A DNA stretch of 39,747 nucleotides, from positions 1 through 39,747 of the forward strand of contig JACMLY010000003.1 in assembly GCA_014379345.1 (NCBI GenBank). The letters are read 5' to 3'. The notes below the pieces were generated by a model. That model made no database searches. It was given only the letters and a program-made list of their open reading frames with translations, and had not been told where the DNA came from. The translations under genes were made by a program, and so were the position numbers. Positions 39,658-39,747 of the stretch are shown one piece after another (positions within the stretch are counted from its first letter, which is position 1; each line of letters starts with the position of its first letter). This DNA comes from Chitinophagaceae bacterium. Its GTDB lineage: Bacteria; Bacteroidota; Bacteroidia; Chitinophagales; Chitinophagaceae.

Positions 39658-39747
39658 TAGCGTTAAAAAGTATTCAGGGCTGAATGTAAGAAATCCGCCT
39701 GCCACTTTTCACAAATGTCTCTCAAAATAGAACGACAATTTTACCTG

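Overview
The window looks like a chromosomal stretch of a Bacteroidota bacterium, most likely of the order Chitinophagales (family Chitinophagaceae-like). The basis is the moderate GC, the absence of strong Shine-Dalgarno sites, many SPII lipoproteins and twin-arginine leaders, families typical of this group (FtsX-type permease, DUF1080, cyclase-TolB-TPR, DUF6597-type AraC regulators, LytTR regulator plus HisKA_2 kinase), and abundant short intergenic palindromic repeats. No rRNA, tRNA, CRISPR array, intact transposase or phage gene was found.

Layout. 1-2544: a partial edge gene, a sigma-region-2-only protein and a secreted sulfatase. 2720-7773 (minus): a Dabb protein and a run of small alpha/beta-barrel, ester-cyclase and cupin proteins ending in a class III cyclase with TPRs. 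8213-11058 (minus): a TPR histidine kinase and its LytTR response regulator. 11578-12372 (minus): an ABM-type monooxygenase and a GlcG/HbpS protein. 12979-13304: the collapsed remnant of an ABC permease gene and twin hairpins.

13370-25637 is the functional centre. A divergent AraC regulator faces a long co-directional cluster: DUF1080 hydrolase, Gfo/Idh oxidoreductase, TIM-barrel isomerase/epimerase, phytanoyl-CoA-dioxygenase-like oxygenase, a broken phosphotriesterase-like hydrolase, GH38-like mannosidase, ROK kinase, EamA-type transporter, a GlmS-like SIS isomerase without glutaminase domain, and a seven-bladed FG-GAP propeller. There is no SusC/SusD pair. The content suggests oxidative (3-keto) glycoside cleavage in the periplasm, then uptake, phosphorylation and isomerisation of an (amino)sugar in the cytoplasm.

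25638-31046 holds repeat-rich spacers, a MerR regulator with a degenerate cobalamin-type domain, a clear bidirectional terminator, two paralogous ferritin-like exported proteins and a GH43 lipoprotein. 31047-39747 holds a 941-residue FAD/Fe-S D-lactate-dehydrogenase-like protein whose start overlaps a truncated AraC gene, an alpha/beta hydrolase, a cysteine-synthase-family enzyme, an unknown secreted protein, a DUF4287/SRPBCC pair and a DUF92 membrane protein.

Two themes stand out: the oxidative glycan cluster, and gene decay by deletion (permease, phosphotriesterase, AraC, possibly the sigma factor) among several families of palindromic intergenic repeats.
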